This document shows positions 18,871 through 27,854 of a stretch of 47,324 nt of DNA, in pieces (the first letter of the stretch is position 1; each line of letters begins with the position of its first letter). The notes beneath the pieces were generated by a model that saw nothing but the letters and a program-made list of their open reading frames with translations, was not told the DNA's origin and ran no database searches. Source of the DNA: Rhizobiales bacterium CCH10-E5 (GTDB lineage: Bacteria > Pseudomonadota > Alphaproteobacteria > Rhizobiales > Beijerinckiaceae); NCBI GenBank assembly GCA_001556125.1, contig LSIG01000217.1, positions 1 through 47,324 of the forward strand. The letters run 5' to 3'. The position numbers and the translations under genes were made by a program.

Positions 18871-18920
18871 GGCCGGCGAGCGCCGGCTTGTTGCAGGAGC
18901 AAAGGCCGGCGAGCGCCGGC
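18871..18920 (-). repeat. Two identical hairpins in the rne 5' leader
   Basis: GGCCGGCGAGCGCCGGC occurs at 18871-18887 and again at 18904-18920, 33 nt apart. Each copy folds on itself (GCCGGC pairing across a 4-nt GCTC loop in the RNA). The similarity extends a few bases beyond each hairpin (CCTTTGC against CCTCTGC on the minus strand). They lie 84-133 nt upstream of the rne start codon. Confidence 0.8.
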
Positions 18921-19266
18921 ATCTGGGACGGGGAAGTGTTCGGTCGAGACAGAAGAGCGGCTCGGGAAGTCCGGTCGGGCCGAAGGCCCTGCACCGTCCC
19001 GCAGGTATTGACGAGTCACCGATGATCCAAGCGGCGTCGTATGCCCCGACATCTGTCCTGACCTGCGGCATGCCCGCTCCGAGGAGACCAGGCCCACCGC
19101 GTTTGCACGCTCGCGAGACGTCGGCCTGATGCTGCATGACACGGGCACCGGCACCGGCCGTCTGCGGACGATCCGTTGAGGTTGCCGACTTGCAGCCTGG
19201 CCCCGGACGCCGACGGCCCTTCCGGACCGGATGCGCACCATGGGCGGCCCTGCAAGGCAACCTTCC

Positions 19267-19296
19267 CCATTACAGACAGGTGAGCGTGTTTTGCAA
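19267..19296 (-). promoter_or_regulatory. Candidate rne promoter
   Basis: On the minus strand TTGCAA (19296-19291) is followed after 18 nt by TAATGG (19272-19267). Transcription from here would give an rne leader of about 470 nt, comparable to the long autoregulatory leader of E. coli rne. Confidence 0.35.
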
Positions 19297-19421
19297 GTCA
19301 CATCGCGGGGCGGCCTCGTCGCTCCCGCTGCGCGCCGGTTCACCCGAAGGCCGGCCCATGGTAACGCCCTATTAGGATGTTGCGTCGCTATGGTTAAGCC
19401 TTGGTGACGACAGTTCGGACG

Positions 19422-20702
19422 ATGAACCTGACACCTCCCTCAATCCTGCCCCTTATCGCCCGTGTCGCGGCCGGCGCCCTGCGCCTGACCGTGCTGGTTG
19501 CGGTCGTCGCGACGGGCTTCGCCTGGGCGGGGCAGGCCGTCGCCAATGACCGGCCACCGGCCGAACTGCCGGTCGCGACCGATGCACGGCTGGAACAGGC
19601 CGGCGAGACGGTGCGGCTGGTGATGGCGCTGTCACGCCCGCTGGAGGTTACGGCCTCCGTGCTGGCCGGGCCCGACCGGGTCGTCATCGACATGCCCTCG
19701 ACGAACTTTCAGGTCCAGCCGGCCGTGGCACGGAAGGGCGCGGGCTTCGTCGGCGCCTTCCGATTCGGCCTTTTTACCGCCGACAGGGCGCGGATCGTCA
19801 TCGATCTCACCCAGCCCGCTGTGGTGGTGAAGGCCGAAACGCGCCCGGTCAGGGGCGGCTTCGGCGAACTCGTCGTGGAGCTGCGGCGCGCGACCCGCGC
19901 CGAATTCCAGGCCGCCGTCGCCCGCACGCCGACGCGCGAAGCCGCGCCAACCGCGGTGGAGCCTCCGGCCGACAAACCAGCCGGCGAAACCCGGCAGACG
20001 GTGGTGATCGACCCCGGCCATGGCGGCATCGATCCCGGCGCCGTCGTCGCCTCGATCTCCGAGAAGAATGTCGTGCTTGCCTTCGGAACCAAGCTGCGGG
20101 ACCAGCTCGAGGCAAGCGGCCGCTATCGCGTACTGATGACGCGGGACGACGACCGCTTCGTGCCCCTGGCCGAACGCGTCGCCATCGCCCGGGCGGCCGG
20201 GGCCGATCTCTTCATCTCGATCCACGCCGATTCGCTGACGCAGGCGCAGGAGGTTCGCGGCGCGACGGTCTATACGGCCTCCGAACGCGCCACCGACGCC
20301 GAAGCGGCGAGGCTTGCCGCCAAGGAGAACCAGGCGGATGCCGTCGCCGGGCTGGAGGCCCGCGAGGACACGCAGGACGTCGCCGGCATCCTGATGGATC
20401 TGGCCAAACGCGAGACCCGCACGTTCTCCTCCTTGTTCGCCCGCAATCTCGTCGAGACGCTCGGCGGCTCGGTGAAGATGCACAAGGTCCCGCTGCGCTC
20501 GGCCGGTTTCCGGGTGCTGAGCGCACCCGACGTGCCTTCGGTGCTGATCGAGCTGGGCTACATGTCGAGCCCCAAGGATGCCGAGCTGTTGAATTCGCCG
20601 GAGTGGCGCGGACGCGCCGTCGCGGCGGTGGCGGCGGCCGTCGAGGGCTATTTCGTCAATGCCCGCGCGCCGGGCGGCAAGGCGGCGGAGAATCGGCGCT
20701 GA
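19422..20702 (+). CDS. N-acetylmuramoyl-L-alanine amidase, AmiC type
   Basis: This 426-residue periplasmic zinc hydrolase cleaves the peptide from the glycan in murein, typically for daughter-cell separation. It has a signal segment at about 1-41 and an AMIN domain at about 45-145 for envelope targeting. A Pro/Ala linker leads to an amidase_3 domain at about 190-420. Zinc and catalytic residues are visible: His200 (D-P-G-H-G-G), Glu214 (S-E-K-N), His268 (S-I-H-A-D) and the Glu of L-I-E-L-G-Y. The start is uncertain: the ATG at 19422 begins a sensible export signal, but TTG at 19401 or GTG at 19404 are possible. mrcA follows after 134 bp on the same strand, a common pairing in alphaproteobacteria. 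Confidence 0.93.
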   Translation: MNLTPPSILPLIARVAAGALRLTVLVAVVATGFAWAGQAVANDRPPAELPVATDARLEQAGETVRLVMALSRPLEVTASVLAGPDRVVIDMPSTNFQVQPAVARKGAGFVGAFRFGLFTADRARIVIDLTQPAVVVKAETRPVRGGFGELVVELRRATRAEFQAAVARTPTREAAPTAVEPPADKPAGETRQTVVIDPGHGGIDPGAVVASISEKNVVLAFGTKLRDQLEASGRYRVLMTRDDDRFVPLAERVAIARAAGADLFISIHADSLTQAQEVRGATVYTASERATDAEAARLAAKENQADAVAGLEAREDTQDVAGILMDLAKRETRTFSSLFARNLVETLGGSVKMHKVPLRSAGFRVLSAPDVPSVLIELGYMSSPKDAELLNSPEWRGRAVAAVAAAVEGYFVNARAPGGKAAENRR

Positions 20703-20836
20703 CGGCCGGAGCGACGAGACGTCATGTGTCGGAGAGGCCACGGTTTGGCCATGTCCGTCATGTTATAGACGTGATTTGAGACGGTCCGTCCCGGCGCCTG
20801 CGCCGGCCGGTCGATGAGCAAGGGCCAGGGCCTGAG

Positions 20837-23284
20837 ATGCGCTTTATCCTGCGACTGTTCGGATGGTTGTTCGCCGCCGGCGCGATCGCTTTCGTGATCG
20901 GCGCCGTCGTGGCGGGCGGCTTCCTCTGGCACTACTCGAAGGATCTGCCCGATTCGGCGCAGCTGCGGAACTACGAGCCGCCGGTGATGACGCGCGTCCA
21001 TGCCGGCGACGGTTCGCTGATCGCCGAGTTCGCCCGCGAACGGCGTCTCTATCTGCCGATCCAGGCGGTGCCCAAGCTGATCATCGACGCTTATCTCTCG
21101 GCCGAGGACAAGAATTTCTACAAGCATGTCGGCGTCGACCCCGAAGGTCTCGTGCGCGCCGCGATCACCAATTTCCGCAACCGCTCCGCCGGGAGGCGGC
21201 CCCAAGGCGCCTCGACCATTACGCAGCAGGTCGCGAAGAACTTCCTCGTCGGCTCCGAGCAGAACATCGAGCGCAAGATCCGCGAGGCGCTCGTCGCGCT
21301 ACGGATCGAATCGGCCTACTCGAAGGACAAGATCCTCGAGCTCTACCTGAACGAGATCTATCTCGGCGCACCGGCGCCGGGGCAGGGCAGCTACGGGATC
21401 GCCGCGGCGGCGCTGAATTATTTCGGCAAGTCGGTCCATGAACTGAACCTGCACGAGGCGGCTTACCTGGCTGCGCTGCCGAAGGCGCCGACCGATCTGC
21501 ACCCGTTCCGCAACCGCGAGCGCGCCATCGAGCGGCGCAATTACGTCATCGACCGCATGGTCGAGAACGGCTTCGTCAAGCGTGAGATCGGCGAAGCGGC
21601 GAAAAAGCAGCCGCTCGGCGTCAATCCTCGCACGGTCTCGCCAAACAACATCGCCGCCGGCTATTTCGCCGAGGAGATCCGTCGCGAGCTGCAGGATCGC
21701 TATGGCGAGAAGAAGCTGCTCGAGGGCGGCCTGTCGGTGCGTGCCACCGTCGACCCGAAGATGCAGCTGATGGCCCGCAAGGCGCTGGTCGACGGGCTGG
21801 TGCGCTTCGACGAGGCCCGCGGCTGGCGCGGCGCCATCCAGAAGCTCGACCTCTCCGCCCGTGACTGGGGGCTCGCCATCGGCGAACTGCCGGTGCTCGG
21901 CGACGTCGCGCCCTGGCGTCTGGCGGTCGTGCTCGACGTGGCGGGCGACAGCGCGCGCCTCGGCCTGCATCCGCTCCGTGAGGCCTCGGGCCATCTCAAG
22001 AACGACCGCGACACCGTCACGCTCGGGCCTGAAGGGATCAAATGGACCCGCCGGGCGCGTGTCTCTCAGGCCGTCTCGGTCGGCGACGTCGTCTATGTCG
22101 AACCGATGGACAACCGCCCGGGGCAGGTGCGTCTGCGCCAGCTGCCGGAGGTCAACGGCGCGATCACGGTGATGGACCCGTTCTCGGGGCGCGTGCTGGC
22201 CATGGTCGGCGGTTTCAGCCACGACCAGTCGGAATTCAACCGCGCGACGCAGGCGATGCGCCAGCCCGGCTCCTCCTTCAAGCCCTTCGTCTATGCGACG
22301 GCGCTCGACAACGGCTACACGCCGTCCTCGATCGTGCTCGACGCACCGGTCGAGATCGACCAGGGCGGCGGGCTCGGCATGTGGCGGCCGGACAATTACG
22401 ACGGCAAGTCGACCGGCCCGCGCACCCTGCGCTACGGCATCCAGTTCTCGAAGAACCTGATGACGGTGCGTCTCGCCAAGGATGTCGGCATGCCGCTGAT
22501 CGCGGAATATGCCCGTCGCTTCGGCGTTTATGACGACATGCTGCCCGTGCTCTCGATGTCGCTGGGCGCCGGCGAGACGACGGTCATGCGCATGACCGCC
22601 GGCTACGCCATGCTCGTCAACGGCGGCAGGAAGATCCGCCCGACGCTGATCGACCGTATCCAGGACCGCTGGGGCGCGACGATCTTCCGGCACGACCAGC
22701 GCATCTGCGAAGGCTGCAACGCCGAGAAATGGGCCGACCAGCGCGAGCCGCGCCTGATCGACAACCGCGACCAGGTCCTCGACCCGCTGACCGCCTACCA
22801 GATGGTCTCGATCATGGAGAGCGTCGTCCAGTCCGGCACCGCCACCGTCGTCAAGTCGGTCGGCAAGCCGCTGGCCGGAAAGACGGGGACCACCAACGAC
22901 GCCAAGGACGTTTGGTTCGTCGGCTTCTCGCCGGATCTCGCGGTCGGCGTCTATATGGGCTTCGACAAGCCGAAGTCGCTCGGCACCTCGGCCACGGCCG
23001 GCCAGTATGCGGCGCCGATCTTCCGGGATTTCATGGCGGCGGCCCTGAAGGACAAGCCCGCGACGCCGTTCCGCGTCCCGGCCGGCATCAAGCTGATCCG
23101 CGTCGATCCCAAGACCGGCATGCGCGCGGGCGGCGAGGGCGGCATCCTGGAAGCCTTCAAGCCCGGCACCGCGCCGCCGGACAGCTATTCGGTGATTGGC
23201 GCCGCGGGTGACGGCATGACGCCCTTCAGCGTCGCTCCCGGTGGCGGTCGCGCCGTCGGCTCCGGCACCGGCGGACTGTACTGA
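20837..23284 (+). CDS. mrcA: Penicillin-binding protein 1A
   Basis: This bifunctional class A PBP polymerises lipid II glycan strands and cross-links them in the periplasm. The 815-residue protein has one N-terminal membrane anchor (about 7-30). The GT51 transglycosylase domain (about 60-235) shows E-D-K-N-F-Y-K-H and Q-G-A-S-T-I-T-Q-Q. An OB-like region precedes the transpeptidase. The catalytic S479-S-F-K482 tetrad, an S-K-N motif and K682-T-G-T complete the penicillin-binding triad. The glycine-rich tail is short. The ATG at 20837 starts the anchor directly. A TATAG box near 20764 might belong to its promoter, but the matching -35 is poor. prfB follows after 117 bp. Confidence 0.97.
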   Translation: MRFILRLFGWLFAAGAIAFVIGAVVAGGFLWHYSKDLPDSAQLRNYEPPVMTRVHAGDGSLIAEFARERRLYLPIQAVPKLIIDAYLSAEDKNFYKHVGVDPEGLVRAAITNFRNRSAGRRPQGASTITQQVAKNFLVGSEQNIERKIREALVALRIESAYSKDKILELYLNEIYLGAPAPGQGSYGIAAAALNYFGKSVHELNLHEAAYLAALPKAPTDLHPFRNRERAIERRNYVIDRMVENGFVKREIGEAAKKQPLGVNPRTVSPNNIAAGYFAEEIRRELQDRYGEKKLLEGGLSVRATVDPKMQLMARKALVDGLVRFDEARGWRGAIQKLDLSARDWGLAIGELPVLGDVAPWRLAVVLDVAGDSARLGLHPLREASGHLKNDRDTVTLGPEGIKWTRRARVSQAVSVGDVVYVEPMDNRPGQVRLRQLPEVNGAITVMDPFSGRVLAMVGGFSHDQSEFNRATQAMRQPGSSFKPFVYATALDNGYTPSSIVLDAPVEIDQGGGLGMWRPDNYDGKSTGPRTLRYGIQFSKNLMTVRLAKDVGMPLIAEYARRFGVYDDMLPVLSMSLGAGETTVMRMTAGYAMLVNGGRKIRPTLIDRIQDRWGATIFRHDQRICEGCNAEKWADQREPRLIDNRDQVLDPLTAYQMVSIMESVVQSGTATVVKSVGKPLAGKTGTTNDAKDVWFVGFSPDLAVGVYMGFDKPKSLGTSATAGQYAAPIFRDFMAAALKDKPATPFRVPAGIKLIRVDPKTGMRAGGEGGILEAFKPGTAPPDSYSVIGAAGDGMTPFSVAPGGGRAVGSGTGGLY

Positions 23285-23320
23285 CGTCCGCGCCAGCGAA
23301 GGGCCTGCCATGAGGACGAG

Positions 23321-23342
23321 CATGACGGGCTCATCCGTCATG
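23321..23342. repeat. 8-bp inverted repeat between mrcA and prfB
   Basis: CATGACGG (23321-23328), a 6-nt loop and CCGTCATG (23335-23342) form a perfect small hairpin 60 nt before the prfB start. It has no T-run. It may be a weak terminator for mrcA, a prfB leader structure or an operator. Confidence 0.4.
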
Positions 23343-23401
23343 CCGTTTACACCGGGCCCATTCCCGCTTATCCCGACGGCAGATTCATCAAGGCCTAACG
23401 C

Positions 23402-24530
23402 ATGCGCCCAGAAATCCAGACGCAACTCGACAACGCCAAGCAGTCGATCGGACTGCTGAGGAGGCATCTTTGACTGGGATCAAGCCCAGCGCCGCCTCGC
23501 CGAACTGAATGCCCTCTCGGAGGGCCCCGATTTCTGGAACGATGCCGACGCCGCGCAGAAGCTGATGCGCGAGCGCACCTCGCTGGAAACCCAGATCGAG
23601 GGCATCCTCAAGCTCGAGCGCGATCTCGACGACGCCCTGACCTTCATCGAGCTCGGCGAGATGGAGGATGACGCCGCCTCGATCGCCGAGGGCGAGGCCG
23701 GCATCAAGGCGGTCGAGGTCGAGGCCGCGCGCCTGCAGGTCGAGACCCTGCTCTCGGGCGAGGCCGACATGCTCGACACCTATCTCGAGATCCATCCCGG
23801 CGCCGGCGGAACCGAGAGCCAGGACTGGGCCGAGATGCTGCTGCGCATGTATCGGCGCTGGGGCGAGCGGCGGAAGTTCAAGGTCGAGACGCTCGAGTAT
23901 CAGGACGGCGACACGGCCGGCATCAAGTCCGCCACGCTCCAGTTCAAGGGCCACAACGCCTATGGCTGGCTGAAGACGGAGAGCGGCGTGCACCGGCTGG
24001 TGCGCATCTCGCCCTTCGACTCGAATGCGCGGCGCCAGACCTCCTTCGCCTCGGTCTGGGTCTATCCCGTCGTCGACGACCGCATCGTCATCGACATCAA
24101 CGAGTCGGACTGCCGGATCGACACCTACCGTGCGCAAGGCGCGGGTGGGCAGCACATCAACACCACCGATTCGGCCGTGCGCATCACGCACATCCCCTCG
24201 GGCATCGCGGTGTCGTGCCAGCAGGAGCGTTCCCAGCACAAGAACCGGGCCAAGGCCTGGGACATGCTGCGCGCGCGACTCTACGAGGTGGAGCTGAAGA
24301 AGCGGGAAGAGAAGGCCAATGCCGAGCAGGCCTCCAAGACCGATATCGGCTGGGGCCATCAGATCCGCTCCTATGTGCTGCAGCCCTATCAGCTTGTGAA
24401 GGATCTGCGCACCGGCGTGTCCTCGACCGCGCCCTCCGAGGTTCTCGACGGCGCACTCGATCCGTTCATGGAAGCCTCGCTCGCCCAGCGCGTCTACGGC
24501 ACCGAGGTCGAGGTCGAGGACATCGACTGA
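23402..24530 (+). CDS. prfB: Peptide chain release factor 2 (programmed +1 frameshift)
   Basis: RF2 reads UGA and UAA and triggers peptide release. The gene is in two phases. Codons 1-23 (23402-23470) end with the internal Shine-Dalgarno AGGAGG, then CAT-CTT-TGA-C. A +1 slip at CTT skips T23471 and continues from GAC at 23472, giving a 375-residue protein. The stop-codon-reading motif S-P-F is at 203-205 and the catalytic G-G-Q is at 248-250, nearly the E. coli numbering. Because the slip site is a UGA, low RF2 raises its own synthesis. A start at the downstream ATG 23565 would lose the conserved N-terminal helix and is rejected. Confidence 0.97.
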
Positions 24531-24659
24531 TTGCGAAAACCCGGCCCGGGCGGCGCCTTTGCGACGCCGCCCGCGGAAGGAGACGCGGAAAGGTCTTGGA
24601 ACCTTGGGCCTGCCGATCCATTTGTGGACGGCGACGCCGGATCCGCGAAAGGCCAGACC

Positions 24660-25769
24660 ATGACATTGCAACGCCAAATCGGGTTCTGGCTGCTCTCGCT
24701 CGCCGTGCTCGTTCTGTTCCTCGTCGTCTTCCGCGACGTGCTGCTGCCCTTTATCGCGGCGCTGGCGCTCGCCTATCTGCTCGACCCTCTGGCCGACCGG
24801 CTCGAACGCATCGGGATGGGCCGGCTCGCCGCCACCATCGTTATCCTCGTAGTGTTCCTGATCATCTTCGTGCTGGCGCTCGTCCTGCTGGTGCCGCTGC
24901 TCGGCCAGCAGCTCGCGGGCTTGGTGGCCCGTTTGCCGGCGGACGCGCAGCGTCTCCAGACCCTCGTTCTCGAACAGGGAGGCCCCTGGCTGGAGCGTTT
25001 CGGCGGCACAGCGCTGACCGAAGAGGCTAAGAGTTCGCTCGGCAATCTCGTTGGCGAGGCGACCAAATGGGTCGGCAGCGTCCTGCAGTCGCTCTGGACC
25101 GGCGGCACCGCCATCGTCGGCGTGTTCTCCCTGCTGGTGCTGACCCCGGTGATCGCCTTCTATCTGCTGGTCGATTGGGACCGCATGTGCGCCACCGTCG
25201 ACAGCTGGCTGCCGCTCGATCATCGCGACACCATCCGCGGCCTGCTGCACGAGATGGATGTCGCCATCGCCGGCTTCCTGCGCGGCCAGGCGCTGGTCTG
25301 CCTCCTGCTCGGCATCTTCTACGCGGTCGGACTCAGCCTGCTCGGGGTCAATTTCGGCGCGCTGATCGGAATCATCTCCGGCTTCCTGTCCTTCATTCCC
25401 TATGTTGGCTCGCTGACCGGACTCGTGCTCTCCGTCGGTGTCGCGATCGTGCAGTTCTGGCCGGACTGGACCTGGCCGCTGGCGACGCTTGCCGTCTTCG
25501 CCGCAGGGCAGTTCCTCGAGGGCAACATCTTCCAGCCGAAATTCGTCGGCGACTCGATCGGCGTTCACCCCGTCTGGCTGATGTTCGCGCTGCTCGCCTT
25601 CGGCTCGCTCTTCGGCTTCGTCGGCCTGCTGCTGGCGGTGCCGCTCGCCGCCATCATCGGCGTGCTATGTCGCTTCGCGCTGCGGCAGTATCTCGCCAGC
25701 AACATCTATCACGGCGGTGACGCGACCAAGGCGGCCGCCGTGCAGGCCCGCATCGAGACCGATGCCTGA
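24660..25769 (+). CDS. AI-2E family transporter (PerM/UPF0118)
   Basis: This 369-residue polytopic inner-membrane protein has about eight hydrophobic helices. Two pairs lie at about 10-95, then a soluble segment at about 100-150. Further helices follow, with the family hallmark region (G-F-L-R-G-Q-A-L-V-C-L, then I-P-Y-V-G-S-L-T-G) and a later Q-F-L-E-G-N-I-F-Q-P-K. The family includes exporters or Na+/H+ antiporters, and the AI-2E name does not prove autoinducer transport. The ATG at 24660 starts the first membrane helix; an extension to 24531 has no conserved residues. Its stop overlaps the hdaA start by 8 bp, indicating translational coupling, a pairing known in alphaproteobacteria. Confidence 0.9.
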   Translation: MTLQRQIGFWLLSLAVLVLFLVVFRDVLLPFIAALALAYLLDPLADRLERIGMGRLAATIVILVVFLIIFVLALVLLVPLLGQQLAGLVARLPADAQRLQTLVLEQGGPWLERFGGTALTEEAKSSLGNLVGEATKWVGSVLQSLWTGGTAIVGVFSLLVLTPVIAFYLLVDWDRMCATVDSWLPLDHRDTIRGLLHEMDVAIAGFLRGQALVCLLLGIFYAVGLSLLGVNFGALIGIISGFLSFIPYVGSLTGLVLSVGVAIVQFWPDWTWPLATLAVFAAGQFLEGNIFQPKFVGDSIGVHPVWLMFALLAFGSLFGFVGLLLAVPLAAIIGVLCRFALRQYLASNIYHGGDATKAAAVQARIETDA

Positions 25770-26454
25770 TCCGCTGCCGCGCCCGCGCCAGCTCGCCTTC
25801 GACCTGCCGGTCGACAGTCGGCACGGCATCGAGGATTTTCTGATCGGCCCGTCGAACGAGGCCGCCTATGGGCTGGTCGAGGCCTGGCCGCATTGGCCGG
25901 ATGCCTGGCTTCGCCTGGTCGGGCCCGATGGCGCCGGAAAGACCCATCTTGCGGCGATCTGGGCCAAGCGTGCCCACGCCTGGACTGTGTCGGCGGCGGA
26001 CGTGGTGGATGCGAAGGTGCCCCATCTCGTCTCCGGCGGCGCGCTGGTGGTCGAGGATTGCGACCGCGGCCTGCAAGACGAGGCGGCGCTGTTCCACCTG
26101 ATGAATGCGGTCAAGGCGCGCAGTGGCCACCTGCTGCTCACCGCCCGCACGGCGCCCGACCAGTGGGGTCTGCGCGTGCCGGATCTGCTGTCACGGCTGC
26201 GGCTGGCGCCGGAGGCCCGGATCGAGCCCCCCGACGACGCATTGCTGCGCGCCGTCCTCGTCAAACTCTTCATCGACCGCCAGCTCGTGGTCGACACCGG
26301 GATCATCGACATGCTGGCGCTGCGGATGGAGCGCTCCTTCGCCGCGGCGCGCACCTTGGTCGACCTACTCGACAGGCTGTCGCTCGAACGCGGCCGCCGC
26401 GTCACGCGGCCTCTGGCGACAGAGGCGCTGGAGCACCTCTACGCCGAGGAGTGA
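25762..26454 (+). CDS. hdaA: DnaA regulatory inactivator HdaA (Hda-like AAA protein)
   Basis: This 230-residue protein is related to the AAA+ part of DnaA but lacks the DNA-binding domain IV. Hda-type proteins act with the replisome clamp to stimulate DnaA-ATP hydrolysis and prevent re-initiation. The N-terminus has a clamp-binding-like Q-L-A-F-D-L at 10-15. Walker A is G-P-D-G-A-G-K-T-H near 55-63, and a Walker B-like A-L-V-V-E-D-C-D follows. A sensor 2-like R-S-F-A-A-A-R is near the end. Its ATG at 25762 overlaps the end of the preceding membrane protein gene. The PerM-Hda-ppk order occurs, from memory, in several alphaproteobacteria; here a desaturase gene sits between hdaA and ppk. Confidence 0.92.
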   Translation: MPDPLPRPRQLAFDLPVDSRHGIEDFLIGPSNEAAYGLVEAWPHWPDAWLRLVGPDGAGKTHLAAIWAKRAHAWTVSAADVVDAKVPHLVSGGALVVEDCDRGLQDEAALFHLMNAVKARSGHLLLTARTAPDQWGLRVPDLLSRLRLAPEARIEPPDDALLRAVLVKLFIDRQLVVDTGIIDMLALRMERSFAAARTLVDLLDRLSLERGRRVTRPLATEALEHLYAEE

Positions 26455-26455
26455 A

Positions 26456-26475
26456 GCCGCCTCAGCCGAGGCGGC
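26456..26475. terminator. Hairpin at the convergent hdaA/desaturase junction
   Basis: GCCGCCTC (26456-26463), a 4-nt loop and GAGGCGGC (26468-26475) form a perfect 8-bp stem that begins 2 nt after the hdaA stop and covers the last codons of the desaturase gene. Without a T-run it is at best a weak bidirectional terminator. Confidence 0.35.
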
Positions 26476-27715
26476 GCGGGGCGGCCTCGACCGGGAGGGC
26501 GACGAGCCGCGCATGCATCGCCTCGACCAGCAGCTCGTGGGCGCGGTTGGCGATGGCGTCGAGCGAGGGCGTCTTGACGAACATCGCCGCGGCTTTGGCA
26601 TTGAGCTGCTCGCGGCTGGGCAGGACAGGCAGCTGCCAGCTCGAGGCATCCCATTGCGCCCAAGCCTCTGCGGCCTGGTTCTGGATCTCCGCGAAACGAT
26701 CGCCGGCGCGTTCCTGCAGATCGGCCAGTGCCGCCCGAAGCTCGGCCAGCGTCAGGCTCGGCCAGTGCAGCTCGGGCAAGGCAGGGGTCGAGGCATACGC
26801 CTCGCGGAAGGCGTTGACCACCCGATCGACCGGGACCGAGGCCGCGAGGCGCTCGGCCGAGCGCTCGATCACACGCGGGGGCAGCGCCTGCGAGCGGTCG
26901 ACCACGGCCTGGGGGGGCTGCTTCAGGTCCCAGACCAGGCGCAGCTTCGAAAGCCCGAGGATGATGTAGTAGGTCGGGTCGATCTGCCACCAGCGGAAGC
27001 CCTGGCGGACACTGTACTGATAGGCGTGGTGGTTGTTATGCCAGCCTTCGCCCATGGTGATGATGGCGAGCCACCAGTTGTTGCGGCTCTCGTCACCGGT
27101 CACATAATCCTTGTCGCCATGCACATGGGCGAGCGAGTTGATGCAGAAGGTGGCGTGATAGACAGCGACCGTCGACCAGAAGAAGCCGACGAAGAGCCCC
27201 GCCCAGCCGTCGATCAGGAAGCACAACCCTGCGAGCAGGATCGCCGGCGCCAGCTCGAAGCGGTGCAGCCAGCGCAGCTCCGGGAATTTCGTCAGGTCGG
27301 CAATGGTCGAATCGTCGAAGACATGATGGTCGCGGCTGAAGATCCAGCCGACATGCGAATAGGCGAAGGAAGTCTGCACCGGCGAATGCACATCATGCTC
27401 GGTGTCGGCATAGCGATGGTGGTGGCGATGCTTCGAGGCCCACCAGAAGACGCTCTTCTGCGCCGTCGACTGTGCCAACGCTGCAAGCAGGAACTGCCCG
27501 ATCCGGCTGGTCTTGTAGGTGCGGTGCGAGAAATAGCGGTGATAGCCGCCCGTCACCGCGAACATGCGCAGCCAGTACAGGCCGATGGCGAGCCACAGGG
27601 AGGTGGCCGTGACGCCGCTCCAAAGGGCGCCGAAACAGGCCAGATGCGCGAGAATGAAGGGAATGGCAGACGGGTAGACGATGTCGCCATCGTCGCGCTG
27701 GGAAGAACTGCTCAA
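26462..27715 (-). CDS. Acyl-CoA/acyl-lipid delta-9-type fatty acid desaturase
   Basis: This membrane di-iron desaturase introduces a cis double bond into acyl chains, probably for membrane fluidity. The histidine boxes are H-R-Y-F-S-H at 59-64, H-R-H-H-H at 96-100 and H-N-N-H-H at about 226-230. Membrane helices lie at about 15-55, 72-92 and 150-190. The core ends near residue 275; a further 140 residues form a predicted-helical extension of unknown role. I chose TTG at 27715, which has AGAGG five nt upstream and yields MSSSSQRDDGD; a TTG at 27808 would add 31 residues without homology-like character. It is divergent from the ppk-ppx gene. Confidence 0.92.
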   Translation of the reverse strand: MSSSSQRDDGDIVYPSAIPFILAHLACFGALWSGVTATSLWLAIGLYWLRMFAVTGGYHRYFSHRTYKTSRIGQFLLAALAQSTAQKSVFWWASKHRHHHRYADTEHDVHSPVQTSFAYSHVGWIFSRDHHVFDDSTIADLTKFPELRWLHRFELAPAILLAGLCFLIDGWAGLFVGFFWSTVAVYHATFCINSLAHVHGDKDYVTGDESRNNWWLAIITMGEGWHNNHHAYQYSVRQGFRWWQIDPTYYIILGLSKLRLVWDLKQPPQAVVDRSQALPPRVIERSAERLAASVPVDRVVNAFREAYASTPALPELHWPSLTLAELRAALADLQERAGDRFAEIQNQAAEAWAQWDASSWQLPVLPSREQLNAKAAAMFVKTPSLDAIANRAHELLVEAMHARLVALPVEAAPRRLG

Positions 27716-27854
27716 AATGGCCTCTGTCGTGTCCAGACGACCAAGCAAGGCCGCCCGGGGAAGGGAACCCCGCGGCGGCACGAAACAGGAGGCGGCCGCA
27801 GCTGGCAAGAGGGCCTGGCGACGCAGGCCCCGAGCCGCGAGCCTTCGGGCGGAA

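Larger units (their letters stand above)
18788..19421. other. Divergent intergenic region: rne leader and amidase upstream region
   Basis: This 634-bp region separates rne (minus) and the amidase gene (plus). It holds a candidate rne promoter (19267-19296), implying a leader of about 470 nt, and the duplicated hairpin at 18871-18920. No frame here has convincing coding character. I see no confident promoter for the amidase. Confidence 0.5.

Noticed and set aside
18871..18920. CRISPR-like repeat array
   Set aside because: Only two repeat copies, each a self-complementary hairpin, with a 16-nt gap; no cas genes nearby.
17369..19129. Open frame of 586 codons opposite rne
   Set aside because: The same antisense GC effect; composition is repetitive and it runs through the rne leader without a start signal.
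21299..23467. Open frame of 722 codons opposite mrcA
   Set aside because: Antisense shadow of penicillin-binding protein 1A with no recognisable product.
23471..23473. Selenocysteine or nonsense mutation at the in-frame TGA of prfB
   Set aside because: The flanking AGGAGG, CTT-TGA-C and restoration of RF2 sequence in +1 identify the programmed frameshift.
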